Shown: in pieces, positions 13,601 through 32,963 of the stretch | How the letters are laid out: the number at the start of each line of letters is the position of its first letter | How positions within the stretch are numbered: the stretch's first letter is position 1 | DNA from: Populus alba | Taxonomy: Eukaryota; Streptophyta; Magnoliopsida; Malpighiales; Salicaceae | Assembly: GCF_005239225.2 (NCBI RefSeq) | Contig: NC_133297.1 | Span: 10,776,147 to 10,840,146, forward strand | Direction: 5' to 3' | Length of the DNA: 64,000 nt | Notes under the pieces: model-generated | Seen by the model: only the letters and a program-made list of their open reading frames with translations | Databases searched by the model: none | Told to the model about the DNA's origin: nothing | Program-made: the position numbers and the translations under genes

Positions 13601-16600
13601 GTAGGCCATGTAGTGTTGATCTAAGATTTTACTGATAACACAACATAACCACAACATGAAGATCTTAAGCTATGCATTCAAGGAAATTTATGTACCTGCT
13701 TACCTTAGGTTTATGAAGAAGCATTTGAAGCAAATTACTAATCCTTGAAATCTGGTATGTCTTCTCTTTGGTGTGATGTGGCACCATATCCTTTCCATTA
13801 TCTTCTTTTGCTTCATTTTATGAACTGCCTGATGCGTTGAGTCTTCAATATTTTTGCATGTAATATAGCCTAAGCGTAACCTTTCTATGTTTATCGAGGC
13901 TACAATCCTACTCATACTCCTCCAATCCTATTTTGAAGATTTGTCATTACTGGTCATTTTGGTGCATTCCTGCTCTTTCACACTCTATTTGTAGATCCTA
14001 CATCATGAATACATGACATGATGCAGGTAGGGGGAAGAGAGGTACCAAGATGTTAGCTACTGAAACCTAAAGAAGTTATTCTACCTTTTGTCAAGATGAA
14101 ATATCAGTCACAACACTATTGGAGTTGTTACCACGTGGATTTTCCACAATCTGACAACCATCAGCATTATGCATCTTCTGGTTGCTTTCCCATTCAGTTT
14201 TAGGCTGTACTTGTATTCAAATTCACGCACAATGTAGTTCCTGGCACTGGAGAACCCAACTTAAGCTTTTGATAAGGTCCTTTCTAGATGATTAATTTTA
14301 TCTTTTAGGCTCCGGGTTTATTAATGCAGAAAAAATGAAAAAAAAAAAGGAAAATTCTTTGATTTTTAGGAAGTCCATCCTATTGTTAAATTTATTGTGG
14401 TCATTTGGCTCTAATTTAGATAACAGGTCTATCTTTTTGTTTAATGAAGAAAACCTTAGGTGTTAAATCTGTAGATCCTTTTTACACAATTAATTTTATT
14501 TTTAGGCTTTAGGTCTATTAATGTAGAGAAATGAAAAAAGGAAATCCTTTGTTAAGGAGCTAAGTCCTAATATTAAATTAATTGTGTTCCCGTGGCTCTA
14601 ATTTAGGCACCAGGTCTGTCTTTTTGTTTAATTAGGAAAAGATTATATTTTTATTGAACCTTTACATCTGTTTGCAATCTCTTTTTATTGGTTGACTCTT
14701 CTGCATGATTGGTTTTAGAACTCTTCTTCTGGATGAAACTTCTAGGTGGCTTTAGTAGGTCTCTGAGGTTTAATCAAAAGAGGAGAAAATAAGCTTTGGT
14801 ACTGTTTGTGGGTGTTATTCATGCAGGCCTGAACATGCTCTGTGTCATTCCAGATCAATGCCTCTGATCCCATTTTAATTCCAAAATAAACCCTCATTTT
14901 AAGCCTTGGCCCACCTGTTTCCATCCTAGAGAAACCTTGCTATTTAAAATGGAGCACTCTTCTAAACTCTGTCTTCTTTATCCATGTTCAAAAAATTATT
15001 TTGTTCATAAAATAAGAGAAGGAATAGATTGGATGTTTGGACATTTAATTGCTTGCATCTATGAAAATAAATTTGGAGACTTTTGTTTCTATATGGTACT
15101 TGTCACAAAAAAGAAATAGAAAAAGGGGTGATGTGATACTGAAAGCCTTTACGGTAATGAGGTTATGATACATCTAAGGCCGGCTCTTGTTTATCCAGAG
15201 ATGCTTCTTCCTTCCTGCATCTCTCTCTTTCTCCTTTCCAGGCCAACTGTTTATTTGTAATAGTCTGTTTTTATGGAGTTGAAAACAACTTAACCAGATG
15301 CTTTTATCTCCTATACAGTAATGAAGTTGTTTTTCTGTCTCTGTTCTAGATGTGGAGCCACAATACTCTGGTGCAAGGATAGAGGGAGATATTGTCACTT
15401 TGGATTTTGTCAAGAAAATGATGGATGACTTCAAGAATCAAAAGTGCTTACACAAACGGTATGATTGATAAGGATGGTTATGAACTTAGTTTTTGCAATA
15501 TGGCTGATATAATGTCCTCACTTTGACCTTGCTGGAAATGTTCCAGATATGCATTCCAGATGGTTTTACAAACAAGAGAAATTCTGCAAGCTCTTCCTTC
15601 TTTGGTTGATATAAATGTTCCTGAGGGCAAGCATTTCACTGTTTGTGGTGATGTACATGGTCAGGTGATGACATTACTTCTGCATTTTCACAACACTATA
15701 ACTAGCTCGTGCTTATGCAAGAATTTTGTTGGAGATTCTTATATGCAATTCAGGTCAAACCATAGAGAGCATGCTGTGTGTAACTTCTTGCCTACATGGT
15801 AATAAACCATTCTGTGGATAAGTTTAATGGCACAATGAAGCTGTCTGAAACTGCAAATTTGCTAAGCCTCGAGTAGGGTGGTTTTTTTTTGGTGGGTGGG
15901 GTTAAACAAGAAACTTGATTTGGAAGAAATGAATATTCATTATAAGGTTGGAGATTAGTCGTCCTCTAAAGGAGCCAAGGGAGAGAAACTGATTTAAAAT
16001 AGCAGGGTATTCCAATCCCTCTGGATATCTACTACTAAGGAGGCACCCTAAAAGGGAAAACTACTCTACTGTGCAATAACTGCATGGATGAGAAGTATTT
16101 GCAAATATCCTCTCATTCCTCCTACCAAATGCACTGAAAGACTGCATGGACAGCACAAAAGCACTAAATCTTGCAATCTATCCCCTCCTCAAAACCACTG
16201 AAGATACAAACAACAGTCTTTAAAAGAATCGCCACAAAATGTAAACAGACAATGCAACGTATCCCAGGCCAGTTAGAATTGAAGGAAGAAATGAATTTGA
16301 GATTCACAATTTCAATAGCACATAACACAAGTATTTGGAGGAAAGGCCTTGGCAGGCTTTCTAGTTTTCTGTCATTCTTTAATAGTAATTTTTTCGTGTT
16401 TTGTTGCTGGCAACTAGCATGAATGTCATGTTATTCCAAGCCATCCATCATTAACTGTCTTTATATTTTTTCTTATTTGTTTATTTATTTCTGTCTGTAT
16501 AAGGGATTTGTTTTTGTGTGTTTTGTAATGCATGCAGTTCTACGATCTGTTAAACATTTTTGAGCTGAATGGGTTTCCCTCGGAAGAGAATCCATATCTG

Positions 16601-18598
16601 TTTAATGGTGACTTTGTGGATAGGGGATCATTTTCCTTGGAAGTCATCCTCACATTGTTTGCTTTCAAGTGCATGTGTCCATCAGGTGCACACCCTAATG
16701 GCTCTTGGTCCTTTGTCCCATTGTCCTTTTTTTGTTCACCCTTGCTTTAGGTAATTTGACTATCATGGTGTGGTGCATTTACTTATTTCTATTTCTTCAG
16801 CTATATATCTTTCTAGAGGAAATCATGAAAGCAAGAGCATGAACAAGATATATGGTTTTGAGGGTGAGGTCAGATCCAAGTTGAGCGAGACATTTGTCGA
16901 ACTCTTTGCAGAAGTCTTCTGTTGTTTACCTTTGGCTCATGTAATAAATGGGAAGGTGTTTGTGGTACATGGAGGTCTTTTTAGTGTTGATGGGGTGAAA
17001 CTGTCTGACATTAAAGCCATTGATCGGTTTTGCGAACCTCCAGAGGAAGGTAAGCTGCTCAATTCGTCTATTTTGAATTTTTAAAATTCCTAGTATTATT
17101 TACTGTTATTGATTGAGCTCCTCCTGTGGTAGAGAAAGTTAAGGTGCTTCATATTACCGCACCTTTTGTTCTCCGATGAAGGTAGTGCTTGAAGAATGCA
17201 TGTTGTAGCAAAGTACATTAGAAGATCTATTCTTTCTGTAGTCTTAGGATTTATGCATGAATAGGTGGACCTTGAGACATTATAATGAAATTGTATGCAC
17301 GTATAAAGTTAGATAATTGAAGCTTTTGAAATGTGAAATCATTAGCTCTCATAGTATATTCTCTCCTTTTTCCCCCATTGTCATCAGGATTGATGTGTGA
17401 ATTGCTATGGAGTGATCCACAGCCATTCCCTGGAAGAGGTCCTAGCAAGCGGGGTGTAGGGCTTTCTTTTGGTAAAGATGTGACACAGAGATTTTTGCAG
17501 GACAATAACCTAGGTAGATTATCTTGCAGCGGTAATGCTTCCATTGCTTTTATACTTGGTCAGTTCTCACATGCTTCTCAAATGAACAGATTTAGTTGTG
17601 CGGTCTCATGAAGTAAAGGATGAAGGATATGAGATCGAGCATGATGGTAAATTGATCACTGTATTTTCTGCTCCAAATTATTGTGATCAGGTAATAAACC
17701 ATGATTAATCTTTCTAACTTGGCAGGACTTTGTTTTTAGTTTTAGCATGTGAGCTTTGAGCTTCAGATGATATGGCATTTTATGCTTCACATAGGGAACT
17801 ATGGCGGCTTCTCTCTTCTCAATTTGGCTTATTGTCTTTGAGCCTTGTCTGGTGAATTGTGTTGGTAACTTATGTGGTCTACTTATAAAATACAAAATTC
17901 AATTATTTTTCATCTGAATTTTTTACTAGCAAAAGAAGAAAAGACTAAATTTGTTCAAAAAAGCAGAGGTTGATCTTGTTCACTTCAAAAGAAGATATTC
18001 CATAGCTGGTGCATGAAGCTCAACATGTAAACATGTATAGCTAGTAGTAGTAGTTGTGAACTTTTATCAGCAACAACTACATAATAGGGATTGTTTGTGT
18101 CGCTTTTTCAACGATTTTATCATAAAATATGCTTTTGCATGCTGTGACTTGATGATACAAGCTTTAGCAGTGTAGCTAAATACTGTTTCTGGTTAATTTT
18201 AAGCATGAGCATACGTGGACTGATGTTATGTTTTGAGAATTTCCTGTATGTTTTGCAGATGGGTAACAAGGGTGCTTTTATTCGATTTGAAGCCCCTGAT
18301 TTGAAGCCAAATATTGTTACATTCTCAGCAGTGGTCAGTAACACATGCTCTTATTGTTTTCTCTTAACAAATCCTTTAGCTATTTCATTTTCTTTCTGGG
18401 GAAAAAAGGAGTGGTAGCCATGGCAGTTGGGTTGGAGCAGAAGTGACGGGGGCATATTGCTCCCCTGCCTTTGAATTTCATTGATCCTGTAGTGATGCTG
18501 CCACATTGATGATGTTCTTTTGTGCTTTTAATATGCAGCCTCACCCTAATGTCAAGCCTATGGCATATGCAAACAACTTCCTGCGAATGTTCTCATAA
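9235..18598 (+). CDS. PP5: Serine/threonine protein phosphatase 5 with TPR domain
   Basis: PP5 is a metal-dependent Ser/Thr phosphatase whose N-terminal TPR domain binds HSP90; in plants it is also linked to phytochrome and chaperone signalling. Exons: 9235-9313, 9404-9573, 9666-9737, 9876-10026, optional 13163-13324, 15350-15458, 15547-15664, 16538-16685, 16801-17049, 17388-17513, 17590-17690, 18259-18333 and 18539-18598. Without the optional exon the product is 485 residues; with it, 539. Three TPR repeats span about residues 14-115. Catalytic motifs in the short form are GDVHGQ (228-233), GDFVDRG (257-263) and RGNHE (288-292), then VVHGG and SAPNYCDQ, so it looks active. The C-terminus [12 protein letters not shown] is family-typical. 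A second in-frame ATG at 9244 fits the Arabidopsis start equally well. Intron 2 uses a GC donor (AAG|GCAAAA) with a normal acceptor. All other introns are GT-AG. Confidence 0.93.
10627..10667. repeat. (CAA)n microsatellite in a PP5 intron
   Basis: About 13 near-perfect CAA/ACA triplets lie in the long PP5 intron, preceded by a short CACACGCACA stretch. This is a simple sequence repeat and is likely length-polymorphic. Confidence 0.9.
13163..13324 (+). other. PP5: PP5 cassette exon encoding two transmembrane segments
   Basis: An exon-like stretch of exactly 162 nt sits in the 5.3-kb intron between the TPR and phosphatase parts. It is flanked by ATAATAG on the left and GGTAGCT on the right, and its phase (one base carried in, one carried out) fits the neighbouring exons. 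Skipping or including it therefore keeps the frame. It encodes a short Thr/Ser/Pro start, then two Ala/Val-rich hydrophobic stretches (from [19 protein letters not shown] and from [20 protein letters not shown]) separated by Thr-Ala-Lys. In tomato and Arabidopsis, PP5 is known to make a longer ER-membrane isoform through an extra exon of this kind. The acceptor's pyrimidine tract is A-interrupted and looks weak, which would suit optional inclusion (inference). Confidence 0.85.
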
Positions 18599-21500
18599 TT
18601 TACGTACCTGTCAGGGATGGTCATTCTTATACTTTATCTGCCTCATGGTGTCTCTGCTGCCAAAGTGCTAGTTGTCTCATATGGTAGCTGGAGAGGAGCC
18701 CGTACATGTTGACAAATTCTGCTTTTAAGTTGTGATATTCTTTTAAATGACACCGTTTCCTTACCCTCTCCTTTCCCTGCTCTTCATCTGTAAGAATTTT
18801 CAGCGTGTGGTCTCCTTTCAATTTTTTTTTTCCAGGCCAGTTATAGGTGAAACAAGTACTGGCATGGATGTTGGTGCCATTGTAAAACGTATGACCTCCT
18901 TCGTGCATTGTTTTCATTTTTCAATCGTAAGGTGAGTTTTGTCCAGAATGGCGATTCGTCAGTGCAAAAATTGAATAAAGTTGCAGTCACAAATAAATGT
19001 ACCAGCTGCAGTGTGACTCATGTGCATGCCTTTCGGAGCTCAGATTCTGATTATGAACCTCCGGTGACAAAGGAGAACGCTGCCATTACTTCCGGTTATC
19101 TGCTGTGCACGTATATATAGTGGCTCCTGGTACGTGAGCATGCATGTGCACCTCGTGTGCTCTGTGATCGAAGTGAAACGCTGGTGCAATGAAATGGAGA
19201 TGGGCTGGTAACGAGCTTCTAGCCGTTAGATCTTAACTTTAACGTTGACTAGCGTTGAAAAGAAAGTCTCCGCTTCGGTTATTTTAAAAACCAAATTATT
19301 TTTTATTGGTAAGCCTGAAGCAAAGTAACCTCTCATTTTCCTGCGTCATGTGCAACTGCAATCAAAACCTTGATCGATTGATGGTGGATTGTTGGTAATG
19401 GGCGAGTGTCTGTAGTTCCTTCTTTATATATCGTTTTGATGATGAGTGATACAGCGGAAACAGCCAGTTTTCCCTTGTATTCCACGGTTCGAAGGTGATT
19501 AATTTGCTTGCAAATTGGTGACTTGTTCAAGGATCCATCATTATTTTTAACGGTGAGTAAACTAGTCTCAGTTCTGTTGTGTTTCAGGTCAAATAAAAAA
19601 AATAAATTGGAAGCTAATCCGACAAACCAATAAAGAAGTATGAGAATGGAATGAAATGAAAAGAAAAGGGATGAAATTGATAGAAAAAACTTCATGAACT
19701 AATTTCTTATCTAGCTTTAAAACTAAATCGTATGAGAGTTTTCCCGATATGACTTAGTCGACCAGGTTAGTTCAAAGATAATTTGGCTGATTGATAAAAA
19801 AAAATATAAATATAAAATTGAGAAAAAAAAATATGATAGAAAAAAAAATCTCATGACCCGAATTCTTGCTTAGCTTGAGTTTAAAATTAAACTATGTAGG
19901 AGTTGCCTTGACTTGATCCAATCTACGGCCAATTCAAAGACAATTTGGACGGTTGTTATAAAAAAATACGAGGTTGAAATTAAAAAAAAATGATGAAATT
20001 GAAAAAAAAAATAATAAAAAAGGTGAAGTAAAAAAGAAAACAAAGAAGAGCTTCATTGTTTAAATGAGCAAATTATAGCTCACACTAGTTTTTTTTATAT
20101 GTACTACCGCGTGCAGGGTCTTTTTTTTCAACCTTAAAAAAAAAAATATAAAGACACTAGGAAGCAAAAAAATTGATGCGTATCATCCGAAACACTTTTA
20201 AACTACTTAAATGATGATATATTAGATGATATTTAAAAAAAAAAAAACATTTACCCAGCAACATATTAAATTGATTTGGGCTAACCATGGTTAACTTATA
20301 AAACCAATGATTTGGGATATGAAATCTTTATAAGACCATGAAATTCATATCCAAACAAATCAGAAAGCTCACTTAAAATGAACCGCATATTGAAGGTTAG
20401 AAGCATAAAAAAATTAAATTTAACAAAATACAAAAAAAAGGAATCGAGTAAATCTATATTAGTGGTCGGGGCAAGGCCATGGGCTGGGCCAAATTTCTCC
20501 AGACATCATAAGAAAAACTTTAAGGCAACGAAATAAGTAAAAAAAAATACGAGACTCGGGTTATCGAGTTCATTGTATTTAATGAGTTTGGTTTTGATAA
20601 TATAAAAAAGGCAAATCTAATTTAATAATATGAAAAAAAAAAAAAGGCAAACTCGGCAAATTTCTTAAACTTAGATTATTTTTTTGAAATCATAACTATG
20701 GAAATCTCAAACCCCCTAGTTCAATAAGAAGCCCAATCCCTAGCTGACTTAATTGTTGAGGATAAAATTGAAAATAAATATCAATATAAAAACTTTGTTA
20801 AAGAAAAAAAATAACAATTAAAAGAATGAGGATCAAACTAATAGAAAAAAAAAATGAAATTTAAAAAGCAAAAACAAATCAATAATCTAGTTTATTTTTA
20901 AGTTGGCTCAAAATATAATTTAAGAAGGATTTAAACTTGTATTGATCTAGCAAATTAATTCATGATTTGATTAACTTAGTTAAAATATCATTTTATTTTT
21001 ATTTTTTTGTAAATAATATTTATTTTTATAAAATCTTAAAATAATTTTATTTTAAATTAACTCGGATTAAGAATTCATTACCCGTATCTTCATAGATCGG
21101 ACAAGGTTTGATAACTCCTCCAGTCTCATCATTGATCATGTTGTACATTGTCTGGACTCGGATGTTTATTACGTGTTCACCAAGATATTTACTTGAATTT
21201 TATTTTTTCTTAATATGAATTTTTTGACTTTTTGTTGTCTTTTTGTGTATGTTGCTGTGAGCTTTATTTTTGTTTGTGTCTATATATAAATAAATAAATA
21301 AATAAAAGGAAAGAAAGAAAGGTAGTGTTTAGTATTAAAATAATATTATTTTATTTTTAAAAATTTATTTTTAATATTAATATATTAAAATTATTTTTCT
21401 ATAAAAACACAGCGTTGCCGCGAAGAAAAAGACACGGGTGTTCAATAGGAATAAAAGTTCAACTAAAAAAGAGATATAATTTAAACAGAATTTCCCCACG

Positions 21501-21834
21501 TGGGATTCTGGAGGTGTTGCTCTTTTGGTGAAAGCTGAAAAGGAATGCTGAAAAAAAAAAAAAAAAAGAGGGTGTGTAGATAGCCAAAAAAACAGTGTGG
21601 CGCTAACAACTGCCTTTTACTTGCGTCCCTGACTCGAAGTATACAAATTAAAAATGCCTTCTTCTTTCTCAGCTCCAATCATCAGAAGCTGAGCTGAGCT
21701 GAGCTTCAACAACCCTCCCTCTGTCTTTATTTATTATCGATCTCCCTATTATTATCGGACTTCTTCTTCTTCTTCAATCATTAATATTATATATATATTA
21801 CATTACAGCTCTCAAAACAACTAGAAAAAAGAAA
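18599..21834. other. Intergenic region, PP5 3' flank to citrate synthase promoter
   Basis: The first 500 bases probably hold the PP5 3' UTR and terminator. Short ORFs around 18750-19120 match nothing I know. From about 19650 to 19980 two diverged direct copies of a ~160-base unit occur (TCATGA..TTCTT..TAGCTT..AAACTA.., then TTCAAAGA.AATTTGG), followed by A-rich strings to 21000. This looks like decayed retroelement DNA. A short AT-rich element with a TTTTTAAAAATTTATTTTTAA core sits near 21322-21405. Confidence 0.55.
21740..21834 (+). promoter_or_regulatory. Probable core promoter and 5' leader of citrate synthase
   Basis: The stretch just before the start codon holds CTTCTTCTTCTTC (about 21760-21772) and an AT run TATTATATATATATTAC (about 21785-21802) that could serve as a TATA element or lie in the leader. 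The start context AAGAAAATGTCA is A-rich, as is usual for plant starts. The transcription start is not visible from sequence alone. Confidence 0.3.
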
Positions 21835-27506
<5,672 letters not shown>

Positions 27507-30500
27507 GTCCCCGCTGGATTTATATAATGCAAGGAAAATAGAATAGAAATCAATGACAAGATACTGTCATGGATTAATAATGTGCCTTCCTTCAAGGTCC
27601 CTTCAGCCTAAACGCATGAGTGTGAATTTCGCTTTAGGCGTCAATCAGGTCATCGCTCGATCTCTGTTTGTATTCGCAGACAATGTTACATAATCTATAT
27701 TACATATTTCACTAGATGCATTCGAATGATGTGTGTTTCCTTTCTTTCTTGTTCTCTCGGATGAAGCAGTTACGTCATTTCTCTTTGCAGTATTTGCTAT
27801 ATAGACAACTTTCTTATTTCACTCAACTCCAAATTTACTGGAAATGAGAGTCAACCTATTTTTAGGTTATTCCTCAAATTTTTTACTTTTCAAAATAAAA
27901 TAATAATAGCAAGAAGACTGGCGATATGAAAAAAGCTGGCTGAAAAAGGATTTTAAATATAGAAAAAGTAAGCTGTAATTTTAGATGGAATTGGGAGTCT
28001 AATTGTACCATATTATATCTAAAATTGAAAAGACAATACAAATTCAAGGTCAAATTACATCATTATTAGATGAATATGTATAAAAATTAAGTAATATAAT
28101 TAGATTTTTAGTGGGTCAATTTGATTTAGTCATGGGCTAAATGAAAGTTTAATTATGATTAAAAATTAATTTGGGTCCAATTGAAGGATTTAATTAGGTG
28201 TAAGGACTTAAATATACTTTAAATGAATCAAATTAATTTTATTAGAGGTTTAATTGGTGAAAAATTAAGTTTGGGAGCTTAATTTAGGTTTAATTGAGAA
28301 GATTGTAATTTTAAGAGATCAAATTTAATTTTTATTAAGTCAATTGATTAAAATTAGAGGTAAAATTACAAGAAAATCAAAGTTTTCATGTCAATTAGGA
28401 GTTAAATTGAAGAAATTCACACCCAAAGATCATTTTGAAAAAGGTGTCGAACTCTGGGGACCCAATTGATTGAAATCAATAATAAAATTGAAGAAAATTA
28501 AAATTAAAATTTTTAAACTAATATGAAAAAGATGTTGGAATTCGAGGTTGCTATTAAAGTTCAGTATGGGTAACATTACATAAAATTAAAAGTTTGAAGC
28601 TAATCAAGAGTGTAATTGAGAGAAATCACAAATCAAAAGACTAAATTGAACTTTATCAAAACAACGTTGTTTTGGTTATTGTTCATTTTTTTGTTTTTGC
28701 TCGAAAAGACTGCTCAAGAGAATACTTTTTAGGGACATTTAATGCTTCATTATCGATCAAATTTGACAAAACTTGAATGAAAATGATGGTTTGACATTTG
28801 ACTGTATCTCAGTATGATCCTTTTATGGTTGGTGCCGGCCCTAAAAGGGCTAACTCAAATAGCCTTTAACTGTCAAATTTGACAGTTCATGATAATTACT
28901 TTGAGTAAACAATTGGGATCTTTAGGGGATGAATCAAGGGTCAAGATTTGGCACCAAAAGAGACAAAATGTCCCTCTTCCACCCCCTATAAATAGAGGTG
29001 AATTCCATGCCCTGAGCATGAAGAAATAAAAGGGCAAAATGAGCTAAAAACAAGCCTCTTTAGCATTTTCAACATTGATTTTCCTTCTTCCTCATTGTCG
29101 CCACCTCATGCAGCCACCAATAAACTAGATCATCTCCCCCACACCGCTATGACTGATAGCTCCTTCCTAAGCACCACTATGACCCAACAACAACCACCAT
29201 CTCCAACAACCCTGATAGTTTCTACTTCTTCCTCTCCAACAATGTTAGCCTCTCCACCTCTGTCACTTTAGGAGCCATACCCCACGCCGGACCTCACATC
29301 AACAACCATCTAACCACCTCCGTGCCGGGTAACTTTCACCTTTTCCTCTTCTCTGCCCCACCCCCTTTTCCCCACATGTACTCCTTATACATGCGGAACA
29401 TGAAATAATTCATGTTCTACAACTATTGGCTTCTACTAGCATATGCGAGGTGGGTTAGACTCGTTTCAGCCTAACCTTTAAAAAAACCAAGTATGTTGGG
29501 CTACCAATCAGCTCAACCCGACTCGGCTAGGTCGGGCCTAGCCTATAAAATAATAAAATAATATAATATAATACTAAAATATCAAAAAAAGAACTTCAAA
29601 TTTTTTAAAAAATGTTTGTGGGCCCCGCACATGTTTTCCCAATAATTCTATATAATATCGGTTATCAACTTACATTGTAAGATACAGACCAATATTAAAA
29701 AATATCTGCCTTTCTCTGAAACTTTTCTTTAAAAAAAAATAAAAAATTCTCAAAAAAAAAATTAAATTAGTTTCCTCTTTAAAAAACAATTATTTTTTTC
29801 ATACATACGGCCAAATCCTAAAATTTTTCCAAACATATTTTCATTAAAAAAAAAATTACATTTTTCTCATGTTTTAAAATGCAAAATAAATATTGTAACC
29901 AATTTATGATTATCCATTAGGATTTGACCAAAATATAAAAAAACCCTTCAAAAATTATTTTATTTAATTAATATTTGTAGTGTTATGATTTAGTTGTTGA
30001 CTTGAATACTTGGAGTATAAAATTACATTGTAAAGTATACTCTCAGGTATTAAAAATACAAAATAAATATGATACTAAAATTTAGACCATAGAATAGTTA
30101 GAATCTAACTCAATAAGATATAAACTTCTTAATGAAGAGAGATTTACCTTGAACCTTAGATAAAACCAACAAATAAAAATATGACTTAGAAAAATAATCA
30201 AATAATAATACAGTTTACTTTAAGTAGGATGCACATGGAGTGATGCATCTTTTCCTTACACAATTAGTTTCTTATCTAAACTCTCACAGATCATAGATTT
30301 TCTAATAACCATAATATTAGACGACAACTCCTAAATTTTATAATCATAACTTTATGATTATATTTAAACCTTCTTTTCAACACACTCTTAGGAGGTAGAC
30401 TCAGTCATTGTTCGACCCTACAGGCATCTTGCGACAATATTCTTTTTATGTGTGTTTAGTGTGGGTCTAGCAATGCAAGACACACAACACTTCTATCCTT

Positions 30501-32963
30501 CTTTTATTTCCTTGCCGTTTCTCTTCCTTTCCTATCTCTTTCTTTTTACTTCTCTTCATCCTTTCTTCTTCTTCTTTTTCTATTTTTAGTTATTTCAATC
30601 CAAGAAACCCATTGGTGTTGGACATGCCCAATTGTTGGTTGTTTATGATTTTACTATTTATATGTACTATTTTTAAACTAACGACTTTTTTATAAAACAG
30701 TTACAGATTTTTCTCCCCCTCCCTTTTCTCTTCTCCTTTCTTTCTTCCCTTTCTCCACTTTTCCGGCTCCTTTTCTCTTCTCTTCTTCAACTCCTTTTTT
30801 TTATCTCAAGCTTTGTCTTCCCCTTCCTTCTTCCCCTCCTCTCCTTTTCTTTCATCAAATCTTCGTGTCCCGCATCATATTAGCTGCTAAATTCTTTAGC
30901 GAAATTAGCAATTCTTGGCGAATTAGACCTTCTGCATCGACTCCTTACGTTCTTTTTTAACCGTCATCGGAGCTCATTATCATAGTTTGCCTTCCAGCGC
31001 CGTGGGTTAATATATGTCAGGGTTAAAATGATGAGCAGGAGTAGCAATCATTATTGTCCAACGTGGAACCGTGCCTTTCCCAATGCTTTGGTAACACTGA
31101 TGGATGGTTTGGAAGAATTCTTGAAATTAAAGTTAAAACTACGACTTTAGAAAACAACTTTTACTTTTCAACGGAAAACAGTCAATTTTAGTCAAAAAAA
31201 AAATTGAAGGAAAGTGTTCCTTTTAGCTGTGTTTGTTTTCCGGAAAGTGGTTTCCGGGAAAGTACTTTCCTAAACAATGGAAAACACTTTCCAGTAAAAG
31301 GAAAATTTGGCTTGGTTTTCAGGAAAGTGTTTTCCACACTTTCCGGAAGGTGTGAAAAATTTAGAAATGTCATTATTTGCTGATTATATCAAATTTGATC
31401 CTCAAACTTTTGATTGCTATATATATTTTGTTTTGAATATTTATTTTTCAATTTCATCTCAACTTTGGTTCTTATTTTTATAATTGGCTTTTTTCTTATC
31501 AATTGAAATTTTTTATTTATCAAATTTGATCCTCATTCTTTGATTGTTACTTATTTATTTGAAAAAGAAAATGTTATTATTATTTTAATTTCTTCATTTT
31601 TCATTTTTTTAATTTTTTAGATTTGATCCCTGAAATTATTTTTTTAATTTCATTCATTCATTCACTTTTTAATTTGTAAGATTTGTTCCTCATTATTTTA
31701 ATAAACTTTAGAAAAATAAAATATTAATAAGTTATTTTCCAGCTCATTTTCCATGACATAACCAAACACTGGAAAGTGTTTTTCCAGTTCATTTTCCATA
31801 ACACTACCAAACATCATGGAAAATAAATTCACTTTCCAAAAGACTTTCCTGCAAACAAACGGAGCCAGACAGAGAGTAGACTGTAAAGTCTTGTGTCGGG
31901 AACTTTTCTGTAAGCAAATCAAGCATCCCAAGTGGATCATTTTAAATTGTAAATTTATAATTAAGATTTTATTTGCGAATATAAATAGTATCAGTTATGC
32001 TCGTATATTTTTCGTTCAAAGAGATTGGTATAACCGACGGCGGAGTGGGGACCAGTAGAATTATTTAAGAACATTTATTAAACTTACTGATTTGTGCTAA
32101 AGAAATATAAATTAACTATTTAAATAAAAATAAAAAATATTTATTAAAAACATTTAAAAAAACAGAGATAACCAAATTGAAAAGGAATATATAACCAGCC
32201 CATCAAATCCCACATTAAAAATAGTTGCAAGCTAGATGAGTTTATACCTGCCTCTTGATCCGTAGAAAACGTCCCAAGATCAAGATTTTTTTTTTTTTTA
32301 TTGAATCACGTGTTCTAGATCGAGGAAGTACTCACCCAAATTGAAAAATCAGCATTTCTTTCACCACTAGGTGCCTCCAACCATCTTCGCATCCTATTTC
32401 TTCTGTTGAGAAAAAATATTCTTGAGAAAGTGTTTTTAACAATACACAAGCACATTCAAATATCTAGTTTTAGGCACTAACAAATCATACTTTTCAAACA
32501 GGAGCTTAGCTGTTCCACGTAACTGCTATGCATAAAATCTCAATAGCAGCTGGTAAGCAAGGACACTATACATTATTGAAAAGAGAGGAGAAAAAGAAAT
32601 TCATGGGAACCATACTGGCATTAATAAAATAAAATGGTGATAGTACAAAAATTATAATAAGGACGTGAATATATATTAACAATTGAGATTACTAATTGTA
32701 GTTTGTTGGCTAAAATAAATATACAATATTGATAAAACCTACTCCCACCAACCATTATGTCTCTCGCAGGTAAGAGATAGTACAGGGTACAGCGTGGTAT
32801 CTTCAGCAAATTCGTGTAATGCGCAAGAAATAACCTGTATCATACTTTAGAGAGGCCAGTGTGAGCAGAGACTGAAGGCAAAACCTTCTTCCCTCTGGTC
32901 TCACACCGTGCCATAGGGTGTCTTCAAATGGAATATATGCGAGAACTTGAGCAATTTCCGTCT
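27507..32963. other. Convergent intergenic region with retroelement debris
   Basis: This region lies between the 3' ends of citrate synthase (plus) and the GAUT gene (minus). The first ~250 bases are presumably the citrate synthase 3' UTR. From about 28000 to 29500 a long A/T-rich tract with many TTAATTAG / AATTAAATT motifs leads to a TATA-like box (CCCCTATAAATAGAGG, near 28984) and a CCACC-rich stretch. This looks like part of an old LTR, but the ends were not established. CT-rich simple sequence runs from 30480 to 30860. A TIR-bearing element lies at 31226-31865. No gene is seen. Confidence 0.5.
31226..31865. mobile_element. MITE-like element with imperfect terminal inverted repeats
   Basis: The left end GCTGTGTTTGTTTTCCGG and the reverse complement of the right end, GCTCCGTTTGTTTGCAGG, agree at most positions over about 23 bases, giving a 640-bp element. 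Next to both ends are many inverted and direct copies of GGAAAGTG / CACTTTCC (for example TGGAAAACACTTTCC), so each arm can fold on itself. No transposase is encoded. No clear target-site duplication was found. Confidence 0.55.
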
